DNA from: Lachnospiraceae bacterium
Lineage (GTDB): Bacteria > Bacillota > Clostridia > Lachnospirales > Lachnospiraceae
Reading direction: 5' to 3'
Assembly (NCBI GenBank): GCA_910573755.1
Contig: CAJTBO010000007.1
Coordinates: 1 to 64,000, forward strand
Length of the DNA stretch: 64,000 nt
The position numbers and the translations under genes were made by a program. The notes under the pieces are model-generated. The model was not told the origin of the DNA. It was given only the letters and a program-made list of their open reading frames with translations, and searched no databases. Below are positions 56,030 through 64,000 of the stretch, piece by piece (position 1 is the stretch's first letter; each line of letters starts with the position of its first letter).

Positions 56030-57016
56030 ATGCCAAAATCAGAAAAACAAAAACTGAAATTATTATATCTTCTGAAGATCCTGACCGAGCAGACTGACGA
56101 ACAGCATCCCATGGCGATGCCGGTTTTGCTGGAAAAGCTGAAAGCGGAGGATATCAGTGCGGAGCGGAAGAGTATATATAATGATATCAACTGTCTGGTG
56201 GATTTCGGTGTGGATGTGGGTTTTGATCCGTCCAGAAGCAGCGGCGGGTACTATCTGGCGTCCAGAGATTTTGAACTGCCGGAGTTGAAACTTCTGGTGG
56301 ATGCGGTCTCGGCGTCCCGCTTTATCACAAAGTCCAAGTCAAAGCAGCTGATCGGGAAAATAGAAAAACTGACGAGCAGGCATGAGGCGGTACAGCTCCA
56401 GCGTCAGGTCTATACGTCGGAACAGATCAAAAATGAGAACGAGAGCATTTACTATCATGTGGATGCGATACATACGGCAATTCACGAAAACAGGCAGGTA
56501 TCCTTCCAATATATGGAGTGGAACCTTCAGAAGAAGCTGGTGGCTAGAAAAGGCGGGAAGCTTTACCGGATCAGCCCCTGGTCGCTGATGTGGAATGATG
56601 AGAATTATTATCTGATCGGCTATGATGCGCAGGCTGCGATGCTGAAGCATTTCCGGGTGGACAAGATCGGGCCGATCGAGATGCTGCCGGAGCGCCGGGA
56701 GGGGGAGGAGGTTTTTAAGAAATGCGACCTGTCGGCCTATTCGGCAAAGACCTTCGGTATGTACGGCGGCGAGGAGACGATGGTCACGCTCAGTTTCCCG
56801 AATTTTCTGGTAGGTGTGGTACTGGATCGTTTCGGGAAGGATGTATCGCTGCAGAAACTGACGGAGGACCGCTTTGCGGTACATGTGAAGGTAATGGTCA
56901 GCAGGCAGTTTTACGGCTGGCTTGCGGGTATCGGGAAAGAGGCTAAAGTGACGGCGCCGGAGCAGGTGAAGGAGGGGTATCGGAGTTATCTGAAGGAAAT
57001 TCTGGAAAATGACTGA
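56030..57016 (+). CDS. WYL-domain transcriptional regulator
   Basis: A 328-residue regulator with an N-terminal winged helix (residues 8-75, LKLLYLLKILTEQTD then ISAERKSIYNDINCLVDFG) and a WYL domain (about 140-215, HENRQVSFQYMEWN, LYRISPWSLMWNDENYYLIGYD) followed by a WCX extension with TVSFPN-like segments and FYGWLAGIGKEAKV. WYL proteins sense ligands, often nucleic acids or nucleotides, and control stress or defence genes. GGAGTGGTC precedes the ATG at 56030. The gene stands alone; target genes are not apparent, although nrdD follows by 45 bases. Confidence 0.88.
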   Translation: MPKSEKQKLKLLYLLKILTEQTDEQHPMAMPVLLEKLKAEDISAERKSIYNDINCLVDFGVDVGFDPSRSSGGYYLASRDFELPELKLLVDAVSASRFITKSKSKQLIGKIEKLTSRHEAVQLQRQVYTSEQIKNENESIYYHVDAIHTAIHENRQVSFQYMEWNLQKKLVARKGGKLYRISPWSLMWNDENYYLIGYDAQAAMLKHFRVDKIGPIEMLPERREGEEVFKKCDLSAYSAKTFGMYGGEETMVTLSFPNFLVGVVLDRFGKDVSLQKLTEDRFAVHVKVMVSRQFYGWLAGIGKEAKVTAPEQVKEGYRSYLKEILEND

Positions 57017-57061
57017 CGGTTTACTTACTCCGTATCAATTGGCTAATATATAGGGAGCAAG

Positions 57062-59227
57062 ATGGCTATGAAAACTAATTACAACGAAAAGTACAAACCG
57101 GCATATCAGATACATATCATAAAAAAGGACGGCAGCAAAGAGCCCTTTCAGGTACAGAAGGTTGTCGATGCGGTGGGCAAGAGCGCTTACCGTGTGATGG
57201 TGGAGCTGACAGAGGAAGAGAAGGGGAAGATATGTGAACTTGTCATCGGGAAGGTGGAAGAAGAGCAGATGCGGGGAGTCCCTATCGAAGTGATGCATCA
57301 TGTGGTGGAGTATGCTCTGGAGAAGATCAATCCGCTTGTTGCGAAAAGCTACCGGGATTACCGGAACTACAAGCAGGATTTTGTTAAGATGCTGGATGAA
57401 GTCTATAAAAAGAGCCAGTCCATCATGTATATCGGGGATAAGGAAAACGCAAACACCGATTCCGCCCTTGTCTCCACAAGGCGGAGCCTGATTTTCAATC
57501 AGTTAAACCGGGAGATGTACCAGAAATTTTTCCTGACAAGGGAAGAAATACAGGCAGCCCATGACGGTTATATCTATATCCATGACATGGCTGCAAGGCG
57601 GGATACGATGAACTGCTGCCTGTTCAATATCGGTGAGGTGTTAAAGGGCGGCTTTGAGATGGGGAATGTCTGGTACAATGAACCGAAAACGCTGGATACG
57701 GCGTTTGACGTGATGGGGGATATCGTGCTGTCGGCGGCAAGCCAGCAGTACGGCGGCTTTACGGTGCCGGAAGTAGATAAGCTGCTTGTGCCCTATGCGG
57801 AGAAATCCTATGACAGGAATCTGAAGAAATATTGTGCGCTCGGGCTGAAGGAGGATACGGCGGAAGAACAGGCATGGAAAGACCTCTGTAAGGAGATGGA
57901 GCAGGGGTTTCAGGGCTGGGAGTATAAATTTAATACCGTGGCATCAAGCCGTGGGGATTATCCGTTTATCACGGTAACGGCGGGGCTTGGAAAAGACAGG
58001 TTCGCCCGTCTTGCCACAAAGACACTTCTCACTGTGCGAAAGGGCGGGCAGGGAAAGAAGGGGCATAAAAAGCCGGTTCTGTTCCCGAAGATTGTTTTTC
58101 TGTATGATAAAAATCTCCACGGGCCGGGATGTGAACTGGAGGAGCTCTTCGAGGCGGGGATCGCCTGTTCCGCAAAGACCATGTATCCTGACTGGCTCTC
58201 CCTGACCGGTGAGGGCTATGTGGCGGAAATGTACAAAAAATACGGCAGAGTGATATCACCTATGGGCTGCCGGGCTTTTCTGTCGCCGTGGTATGAGCGG
58301 GGCGGTACGGAGCCGGCGGATAAAGAGGATAAACCGGTTTTTGTGGGGCGGTTCAATATCGGGGTGGTGTCGCTCCATCTGCCCATGATCCTGGCGAAAG
58401 CGCGGCAGGAGAGCCGGGATTTTTATGAAGTGCTGGATTATTATCTGGAACTGATCAGGCGGCTGCATCTGCGGACCTATGCCTATCTGGGTGAGATGAA
58501 AGCTTCCAATAATCCGCTGGGCTACTGTGAGGGCGGTTTTTACGGCGGGCATCTGGGGTTCCATGACAAGATCAAGCCTCTGCTGGCATCCGCCACCGCA
58601 AGTTTCGGCATTACGGCGCTGAATGAACTGCAGATGCTCTATAACGGAAAGTCTCTGGTGGAGGACGGCGCTTTTGCGCTTTTGGTGATGCAGTATATTA
58701 ATGATAAAGTAGGGCAGTTTAAAAAAGAGGACAAGCGGCTCTATGCGATCTACGGTACGCCGGCGGAAAATCTCTGCGGGCTGCAGGTGGAGCAGTTCAG
58801 GGCGAAATATGGTATCATAGAAGGGGTTTCCGACAGGGAGTACGTATCCAACAGTTTCCACTGCCATGTGACGGAGCAGATCACGCCGATCCGGAAGCAG
58901 GATCTGGAAAAGCGGTTCTGGGACTATTTCAACGGCGGAAAGATCCAGTATGTAAAGTATCCCGTGGATTACAATATAGAAGCGATCCGTACACTGGTGC
59001 GCCGTGCCATGGAAATGGGATTCTATGAGGGCGTGAATCTCTCGCTTGCCTACTGCGATGACTGCGGGCATCAGGAACTGGAGATGGATGTATGCCCGAA
59101 ATGCGGCAGCAGGAATCTCACAAAGATCGACCGGATGAACGGATATCTCGCCTACTCCCGGGTACACGGCGATACAAGGCTCTGTGATGCGAAGATGGCG
59201 GAGATCGAGGAGAGAGTTTCGATGTAG
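57062..59227 (+). CDS. nrdD: Anaerobic ribonucleoside-triphosphate reductase
   Basis: The oxygen-sensitive class III enzyme that makes deoxynucleotides. The 721-residue chain has an N-terminal ATP-cone (residues about 10-100, HIIKKDGSKEPFQVQKVVDAV), catalytic barrel with MNCCLFNIGEVLKGGF near residue 178, SQQYGGFTVPEVD near residue 223 and NPLGYCEGGFYGGHLGF near residue 479. Near the C-terminus C-x2-C and C-x2-C (CDDCGHQ, CPKCGS) bind Zn, and the glycyl radical is Gly694 in RMNGYLAYSR. GGGAGCAAG precedes the ATG. The activating enzyme NrdG is not beside it in this window, which is unusual. Confidence 0.95.
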   Translation: MAMKTNYNEKYKPAYQIHIIKKDGSKEPFQVQKVVDAVGKSAYRVMVELTEEEKGKICELVIGKVEEEQMRGVPIEVMHHVVEYALEKINPLVAKSYRDYRNYKQDFVKMLDEVYKKSQSIMYIGDKENANTDSALVSTRRSLIFNQLNREMYQKFFLTREEIQAAHDGYIYIHDMAARRDTMNCCLFNIGEVLKGGFEMGNVWYNEPKTLDTAFDVMGDIVLSAASQQYGGFTVPEVDKLLVPYAEKSYDRNLKKYCALGLKEDTAEEQAWKDLCKEMEQGFQGWEYKFNTVASSRGDYPFITVTAGLGKDRFARLATKTLLTVRKGGQGKKGHKKPVLFPKIVFLYDKNLHGPGCELEELFEAGIACSAKTMYPDWLSLTGEGYVAEMYKKYGRVISPMGCRAFLSPWYERGGTEPADKEDKPVFVGRFNIGVVSLHLPMILAKARQESRDFYEVLDYYLELIRRLHLRTYAYLGEMKASNNPLGYCEGGFYGGHLGFHDKIKPLLASATASFGITALNELQMLYNGKSLVEDGAFALLVMQYINDKVGQFKKEDKRLYAIYGTPAENLCGLQVEQFRAKYGIIEGVSDREYVSNSFHCHVTEQITPIRKQDLEKRFWDYFNGGKIQYVKYPVDYNIEAIRTLVRRAMEMGFYEGVNLSLAYCDDCGHQELEMDVCPKCGSRNLTKIDRMNGYLAYSRVHGDTRLCDAKMAEIEERVSM

Positions 59228-59248
59228 TGTTATCTGTGTGATAGAGAG

Positions 59249-59278
59249 AGTTATACGGAACAAAGAAGCAGGATAGCT
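59249..59278 (+). repeat. Possible degenerate hairpin repeat
   Basis: AGTTAT and ATAGCT pair (one G-U) around ACGGAACAAAGAAGCAGG, a loop resembling the CGGAACTGGAAACAG loop of copies A and C. It lies 40 bases before the next gene start. A weak member of the family. Confidence 0.35.
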
Positions 59279-59316
59279 GTGGAAGCAGGAAAAACCATAA
59301 AGAGAGGAGAAACAAG

Positions 59317-61911
59317 ATGAAGGTATTGGTTATCGGAGGCGTGGCTGCGGGAACGAAGGCGGCTGCAAAATGTATGCGGGAGAACCGCAGTGCGGAGGTT
59401 ACGATCATTACCAAGGGGGAGGACATTTCCTATGCGGGCTGCGGACTGCCCTATTATGTGGGAGGCCTGATCGAGAGCAGGGAGGAACTGATCGTGAATA
59501 CGCCCGGAAAGTATGAAGGGCTGACCGGCGTTAAGGTACATACCGGCGTGGAGGCGGAGCATATCGATCTTGCGGGAAAAAAAGTACAGGCGAGGAAAGT
59601 TTCCACAAAGGAAGCGCTGGAGTATTCCTATGATAAACTGATCATCGCAACCGGCGCATCACCGGTAGTGCCGCCCGTTCCGGGGGCAGGGCTGCCCGGC
59701 GTTTTCAAGATGCGCACGCCGGACGATGCGATTGAATTAAGAAAGTATATTCAGGAGAATCACTGCAAAAGGGCTGTCGTGGTAGGCGGCGGTTTTATCG
59801 GTCTGGAGATCGCTGAAAATGTGAAAGCCCGGGGACTGGCGGTGACGGTGGTGGATTTAGCGCCCCAGATACTGCCCGGCATTCTGGATCCGGAGATGGC
59901 TGATTTTGCGAAAAAGCAATTGAAGAAAAGCGGCATCTCCGTACATACCGGCGTCAGGGTGGAAGCGGTGGAAGGAACGGAAAGAGCGGCGGGCGTGAAA
60001 ACCGACGCCGGCGTGTTTGGCGCGGATGTGGTAGTGATGAGCGTGGGCATTCGTCCCAACACGGCGTTTTTGGAAGACAGCGGGCTTGCGATGGAGCGCG
60101 GCACGATCCTGGTGGATGGAAAGATGGCAACAAATATGCCGGATGTCTATGCGGCGGGAGACTGCTGTATGGTGAAAAACCGTCTGACAGGCGCGCCCCA
60201 GTGGTCGCCCATGGGCTCCACCGCCAACTATGCGGGCAGGACGCTGGCGCAGGTATTAAACGGTAAGGACAAGGAGTATGCAGGGTGTCTCGGCACAGGC
60301 GTTGTGAAGCTGCCGGGGCTGAACGCGGGAAAGACGGGACTGACGGAGCAGCAGGCAAAGGCGGCGGGATTCGATGCGGAGACAGTGCTGGCGGTCGTGG
60401 ATGACAAGGCGCATTATTATCCGGGGGCCGACAGCTTTATCATCAAGCTGGTCGCAGACAAGGCTTCCCATAAAGTGCTGGGCGTGCAGGTACTGGGTGC
60501 CGGCGCGGCAGACAAGATCGTGGATATCGCGGTGACGGGAATTTCTCTGGGGGCGAAGGTGGAGGATTTTGAGAATATGGATATGGCGTATGCGCCGCCC
60601 TTCTCCACAGCGATCCATCCCTTTGTACAGGTTTGCTATATTATGGAGAACAAGCTTTCCGGGGACTTTGAGACCATCACTCCTGCCGCATATCAGGCGG
60701 GAGCCGCAAAGGGCTATCAGGTGATCGACGTGATGCCGCAGGCAAAGATACCGGGGGCTCACTGGGTGAACCTGTCCAAAGTAAACGGCCCGATAGACGG
60801 CATTGAGAAGGATGCGAAACTGCTGCTTGTCTGTGCGAAGGGCAAGAGAGGATACTTCTTGCAGAACAGGCTGAAAGCTTACGGTTATACCAATACAAAG
60901 GTGCTGGAAGGCGGTATTACGTTTAACGAGGTGAAAGTGGAAGGAGCGAAATCCACAATATCCGAGGAGGATGTAAAGCGTGTAAAAGCGCTGGGATGCC
61001 TGCAGGATAAGAACCATCCCGACCGATTCAATGTGCGTGTGATCACAAGAAACGGCAAGATCACAGCGAAAGAACAGCAGTGTATCGCGGAGGCGGCGGA
61101 AAAATTCGGCACAGGGGAAGTGACCATGACCACCCGGCTGACGCTGGAGATCCAGGGGGTTCCCTATGACAGGATAGAAGAGGTACGGGAATATCTGCTG
61201 CGGGAAGGACTGGAGACCGGCGGCACAGGCTCTAAGGTGCGCCCTGTGGTGTCCTGTAAGGGTACCACCTGCCAGTACGGGCTGATCGATACCTTTGCGC
61301 TGTCGGAGGAGATCCACGAGAGATTTTACAAGGGCTTTTACGATGTGAAACTGCCCCATAAATTCAAGATCGCGGTGGGCGGCTGTCCCAACAACTGTGT
61401 GAAGCCGGATCTGAACGATCTGGGTGTGATCGGGCAGAGGGTGCCGGTGGTGGATGAGAGCCTCTGCAAAGGCTGTAAGATCTGTCAGGTGGAGAATGCA
61501 TGCCCGCTGAAAGACGCGAAAGTGGAAGAGGTAAACGGTGAGCGGAAATTGAAGATCGATAAGGCGGTATGCAACCACTGCGGGCGCTGTATCGGGAAAT
61601 GCCCGTTCGGCGCGGTCAGGGAAGCGGAGACAGGCTGCCGCGTATATATCGGCGGACGCTGGGGCAAGAAGATCGCCCACGGAAAAGCGCTGGATAAGAT
61701 CTTTACGGATAAGGAAGAAGTGTTGCAGGTGATCGAAAAAGCCATCCTGTTTTTCAGGGATGAGGGTATCACGGGCGAGCGTTTTGCGGATACTATCGAC
61801 AGGCTTGGCTTTGAATATGTACAGGATAAGCTGATGAGCGATGAGCTGCTCGCGCGCAAAGAGGAAGTGATCAAAGCTCAGAAGCATCTTGCGGGAGGGG
61901 CAACCTGCTAG
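59317..61911 (+). CDS. CoA-disulfide reductase / rhodanese / sulfite-reductase-like / ferredoxin fusion
   Basis: An 864-residue multi-domain redox protein. Residues 1-440 are an FAD pyridine-nucleotide disulfide oxidoreductase of the CoA-disulfide reductase type, with GGVAAGTKAAA and Cys42 in SYAGCGLPYYVGG. Residues about 455-545 are a rhodanese domain with Cys506 in VCAKGKRGY. Residues about 560-710 are one half of a nitrite/sulfite reductase repeat, with cluster cysteines 647 and 652 (C-x4-C) and 690 and 694 in GGCPNNCVKP. Residues about 715-790 hold two ferredoxin-type sites, CKGCKICQVENACP and CNHCGRCIGKCP. A role in reducing polysulfide or sulfite-like sulfur is likely, but the substrate is not proven. 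GAGAGGAG precedes the ATG. Confidence 0.87.
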   Translation: MKVLVIGGVAAGTKAAAKCMRENRSAEVTIITKGEDISYAGCGLPYYVGGLIESREELIVNTPGKYEGLTGVKVHTGVEAEHIDLAGKKVQARKVSTKEALEYSYDKLIIATGASPVVPPVPGAGLPGVFKMRTPDDAIELRKYIQENHCKRAVVVGGGFIGLEIAENVKARGLAVTVVDLAPQILPGILDPEMADFAKKQLKKSGISVHTGVRVEAVEGTERAAGVKTDAGVFGADVVVMSVGIRPNTAFLEDSGLAMERGTILVDGKMATNMPDVYAAGDCCMVKNRLTGAPQWSPMGSTANYAGRTLAQVLNGKDKEYAGCLGTGVVKLPGLNAGKTGLTEQQAKAAGFDAETVLAVVDDKAHYYPGADSFIIKLVADKASHKVLGVQVLGAGAADKIVDIAVTGISLGAKVEDFENMDMAYAPPFSTAIHPFVQVCYIMENKLSGDFETITPAAYQAGAAKGYQVIDVMPQAKIPGAHWVNLSKVNGPIDGIEKDAKLLLVCAKGKRGYFLQNRLKAYGYTNTKVLEGGITFNEVKVEGAKSTISEEDVKRVKALGCLQDKNHPDRFNVRVITRNGKITAKEQQCIAEAAEKFGTGEVTMTTRLTLEIQGVPYDRIEEVREYLLREGLETGGTGSKVRPVVSCKGTTCQYGLIDTFALSEEIHERFYKGFYDVKLPHKFKIAVGGCPNNCVKPDLNDLGVIGQRVPVVDESLCKGCKICQVENACPLKDAKVEEVNGERKLKIDKAVCNHCGRCIGKCPFGAVREAETGCRVYIGGRWGKKIAHGKALDKIFTDKEEVLQVIEKAILFFRDEGITGERFADTIDRLGFEYVQDKLMSDELLARKEEVIKAQKHLAGGATC

Positions 61912-62019
61912 TTTATACTTTCTATTTCAGATTTGCTGTGTTACAATATGGGGCGGATAACAGTCTTCATGGCAGCCTTATACAGAGCCGTGAATAAACG
62001 GTAGTTGAAAGGATATATC

Positions 62020-62880
62020 ATGGGTTTATTATCAGGATTAGCGCATTTTGGCTTGGGCAATCTGGAAAATATGGAAGTGTATGAGAAATCGGAGAAGACG
62101 GATAACATGGAAACAGACAAATCGGCAGGCAAGGTCGTGCGGGAACAGGACTTTCTTTTTGATAAGTCCTGCTCCTGTCCTGTGTGCAACGGGAAATTTA
62201 AGACGAAGGTGGTCAGGAGCGGCAAGGCAAGGCTGACCGGGAGCGATCAGGATCTTTGCCCGCACTACGAACAGCTTGACGTGCTGAAATACGATGTTAT
62301 CATGTGTCCGCTTTGCGGGTATACGGCGCTCAGCAGATTTTTTGAATTTGTCACGCCGCTGCAGATAAAGAACATTAAGAGCACGATCTGTGCAAATTTT
62401 AAGCTGCAGGGGGAAACAGGGGAGATATATACTTATGACGAAGCCCTTGAGCGCTATCAGATGGCGCTTGCCAATGCCATCGTGAAACGGGCAAAAGCCA
62501 GCGAAAGGGCATATATCTGTCTGAAGACGGCGTGGATACTGCGCGGCAGGGCGGCGCATCTTGATGCGGATCAGCCGGACTACGGGGCGCTGAAGAAACA
62601 GTGTGAGGATAAGGAGAACGAATTTCTCCGCAATGCTCTGGACGGGTTTCAGGCGGCGAGGCAGTCGGAGGGTTTCCCCATGTGCGGGATGGACCAGTAT
62701 ACGGTGGATTATGTGATCGCTGCCATAGCCGCGCGGTTTGAGCAGTACGATGTGGCAAACCGTCTGATCGGCGGTATTCTGCAGTCTGCCCCCAATCCCC
62801 GTGTGAAGGACAGGGCGAGAAGCCTCAGGAAAGCGATGGAGGAAAAGCGCAGACAAAACGATGCCGGCGGGGAAGGATAG
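62020..62880 (+). CDS. DUF2225 protein
   Basis: A 286-residue cytoplasmic protein with a zinc-binding front: CPVCNGKFKTKVVRSGKARL near residue 49, then DLCPHYEQLDVLKYDVIMCPLCGYTAL, giving CxxC pairs that bind one Zn. The remaining 180 residues are helical and TPR-like (YDEALERYQMALANAIVKRA). These match DUF2225, common in Bacillota, of unknown role. GAAAGGATATATC precedes the ATG at 62020; an upstream in-frame start at 62005 is less well placed. It lies between the redox fusion and glyA without an operon link. Confidence 0.85.
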   Translation: MGLLSGLAHFGLGNLENMEVYEKSEKTDNMETDKSAGKVVREQDFLFDKSCSCPVCNGKFKTKVVRSGKARLTGSDQDLCPHYEQLDVLKYDVIMCPLCGYTALSRFFEFVTPLQIKNIKSTICANFKLQGETGEIYTYDEALERYQMALANAIVKRAKASERAYICLKTAWILRGRAAHLDADQPDYGALKKQCEDKENEFLRNALDGFQAARQSEGFPMCGMDQYTVDYVIAAIAARFEQYDVANRLIGGILQSAPNPRVKDRARSLRKAMEEKRRQNDAGGEG

Positions 62881-63018
62881 TCGAAGAGATATGTGACGAT
62901 TCGGGCGAAGGATGAACTGTTACGGAAATCCGGATAACAGGAATATGAATATAGGTAATACGGATATAGATAATATGGATAATATAACAAAATTATGTTT
63001 CCTCTTATTTCCGGATAT

Positions 63019-63026
63019 GGTATACT
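63019..63026 (+). promoter_or_regulatory. Extended -10 promoter before glyA
   Basis: TGG-TATACT is an extended -10 element; no good -35 box is present. Transcription would start near 63033, giving a leader of about 77 bases before the glyA ATG. Confidence 0.5.
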
Positions 63027-63109
63027 TTAGGCAATGTGGGATGCTGTTTTGATAACAGTGCAGGCAGAATGGAATATAAAGAATGGAAAAACAGAAGGGA
63101 GAGTGAGCA

Positions 63110-64000
63110 ATGTACTCATTTGATGAAATTAAGGCGGTGGATGCGGAGATTGCGGACGCCATTACAGCGGAACAGGAGAGGCAGAGCAGCCATATCGAAC
63201 TGATTGCTTCCGAAAACTGGGTAAGCAGGGCGGTGATGGCGGCGATGGGAAGCCCGCTTACGAATAAATATGCGGAAGGCTATCCGGGAAAGCGTTATTA
63301 CGGCGGCTGTGATTGCGTGGATGTGGTGGAGAATCTCGCAAGGGAGCGCGCGAAAGAGCTCTTTGGCTGTGACTATGTGAACGTACAGCCCCATTCCGGC
63401 GCTCAGGCAAATATGGCGGTATTTTTTGCGGTACTTGAGCCGGGCGATACCTATATGGGAATGAACTTAGACCACGGCGGACATTTATCTCACGGTTCAC
63501 CGGTGAATATGTCCGGAAAATATTATAAATGCGTACCTTACGGCGTAAATGACGAAGGCTTTATCGACTATGACAGGGTAAGGGAGATCGCACTGGAATG
63601 TAAGCCTAAGATGATCATTGCCGGCGCTTCTGCTTATGCGAGAACCATCGACTTTAAGAGGTTCCGCGAGATCGCGGATGAGGTGGGCGCGGTGCTGATG
63701 GTGGATATGGCGCATATCGCGGGCCTTGTGGCGGCAGGCGTGCATCCGAGCCCGATCCCCTATGCGGATGTGACGACGACCACGACCCACAAGACGCTGC
63801 GGGGGCCCAGAGGCGGCATGATCCTCTGTAATCAGGAAGCAGCGGATAAGTATAACTTCAATAAGGCGATCTTCCCGGGCACCCAGGGCGGCCCGCTGAT
63901 GCATGTGATCGCGGCAAAGGCGGTCTGCTTCAAGGAAGCGCTCACACCGGCGTTCAAAGAATACCAGCAGCAGATCGTGGACAACGCAAAGGCACTGTGC
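63110..64000 (+). CDS. glyA: Serine hydroxymethyltransferase (partial, runs off the window)
   Basis: A PLP enzyme that converts serine plus tetrahydrofolate to glycine plus methylene-tetrahydrofolate, which also supplies thyA. The first 297 codons are visible. Motifs are [14 protein letters not shown] near residue 28, [16 protein letters not shown] near residue 48, [15 protein letters not shown] near residue 90, [11 protein letters not shown]-like [14 protein letters not shown] near residue 120, [13 protein letters not shown] near residue 198 and the lysine loop [14 protein letters not shown] near residue 225, with Lys229 binding PLP. AGAAGGGAGAG precedes the ATG. The frame is open to the last base, so the gene continues. 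Confidence 0.95.
   Translation, partial: MYSFDEIKAVDAEIADAITAEQERQSSHIELIASENWVSRAVMAAMGSPLTNKYAEGYPGKRYYGGCDCVDVVENLARERAKELFGCDYVNVQPHSGAQANMAVFFAVLEPGDTYMGMNLDHGGHLSHGSPVNMSGKYYKCVPYGVNDEGFIDYDRVREIALECKPKMIIAGASAYARTIDFKRFREIADEVGAVLMVDMAHIAGLVAAGVHPSPIPYADVTTTTTHKTLRGPRGGMILCNQEAADKYNFNKAIFPGTQGGPLMHVIAAKAVCFKEALTPAFKEYQQQIVDNAKALC

Noticed and set aside
60256-61887. Minus-strand 543-codon frame opposite the redox fusion
   Set aside because: The plus strand has clear FAD, rhodanese and FeS motifs; the opposite frame has none and is rich in His, Arg and Leu from antisense codons.
62935-62995. Short GGATATAGATAAT-like repeats before glyA
   Set aside because: Only loose AT-rich similarity, without a fixed unit; not strong enough to call a repeat array.
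63083-63106. Seven-codon leader before glyA
   Set aside because: A frame ATG to TGA just before the glyA start, but without a ribosome site; unlike the sigma-factor case it does not overlap the gene start.

Overview
The window reads as chromosome of an anaerobic gut-type Clostridia, most likely Lachnospiraceae (Bacillota). Support comes from anaerobic metabolism (class III ribonucleotide reductase NrdD, indolepyruvate:ferredoxin oxidoreductase, FeoAAB iron uptake), Gram-positive style lipoproteins, strong AGGAGG ribosome sites, a CIRCE/HrcA site, and small families typical of that group (DUF6472, FeoB-associated Cys-rich peptide, DUF4367 anti-sigma, DUF7916). Protein identities are by eye from motifs and remembered families; no search was run.

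Layout. 0-6 kb: tRNA-Pro(AGG), uridine kinase, an SseB-like protein, an HPr-like protein without the catalytic His, a DUF6472 peptide and two MATE exporters. 6-14 kb: exonuclease III, peptidase T, divergent nagB/nagA for amino-sugar use, a HAD phosphatase, a PHP phosphatase and a YihS-like sugar isomerase, ending in a 16-bp tandem repeat. 14-20 kb: an orphan NMT1-type lipoprotein, a PAP2-like membrane protein, and a DtxR regulator divergent from feoA-feoA-feoB-Cys peptide, with a palindrome over the feo promoter.

20-25 kb is the accessory region. A 3.8-kb element sits at the 3' end of tRNA-Gly(GCC). It carries a tyrosine recombinase with a leader peptide and a hairpin over its ribosome site, a coiled-coil lipoprotein, a triplicated 20-bp operator-like repeat, a compact type I toxin-antitoxin locus (26-aa hydrophobic toxin opposite a structured antisense RNA), and a GC-rich hairpin cluster that could be a transfer origin or an RNA. 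Its far end holds a deleted integrase copy next to a tRNA fragment, which points to an earlier related insertion at the same site.

25-45 kb: TraX-like and beta-CASP proteins, a pentapeptide-repeat micro-ORF followed by thyA-folA-prsA-like, htpG behind a perfect CIRCE box, DegV, VanZ-like, DUF7916, a SpoIID/peptidoglycan-binding protein, an acyltransferase pseudogene, and a LacI-controlled GDSL esterase plus sugar ABC transporter with two matching operators. 45-64 kb: a sigma/anti-sigma pair whose sensor half and downstream secreted protein are markedly AT-rich, iorAB, an amidohydrolase, purine nucleoside phosphorylase, a membrane MutS-like ATPase, RNase HI, YjjG, a WYL regulator, nrdD, a four-part CoA-disulfide-reductase/rhodanese/sulfite-reductase/ferredoxin fusion, a DUF2225 protein and the start of glyA.

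A recurrent theme is a family of modular hairpin repeats placed immediately before ribosome sites (near 32.8, 34.9, 49.4, 51.1 and perhaps 59.2 kb). Their arms differ in sequence but still pair, so structure appears to be what is kept.
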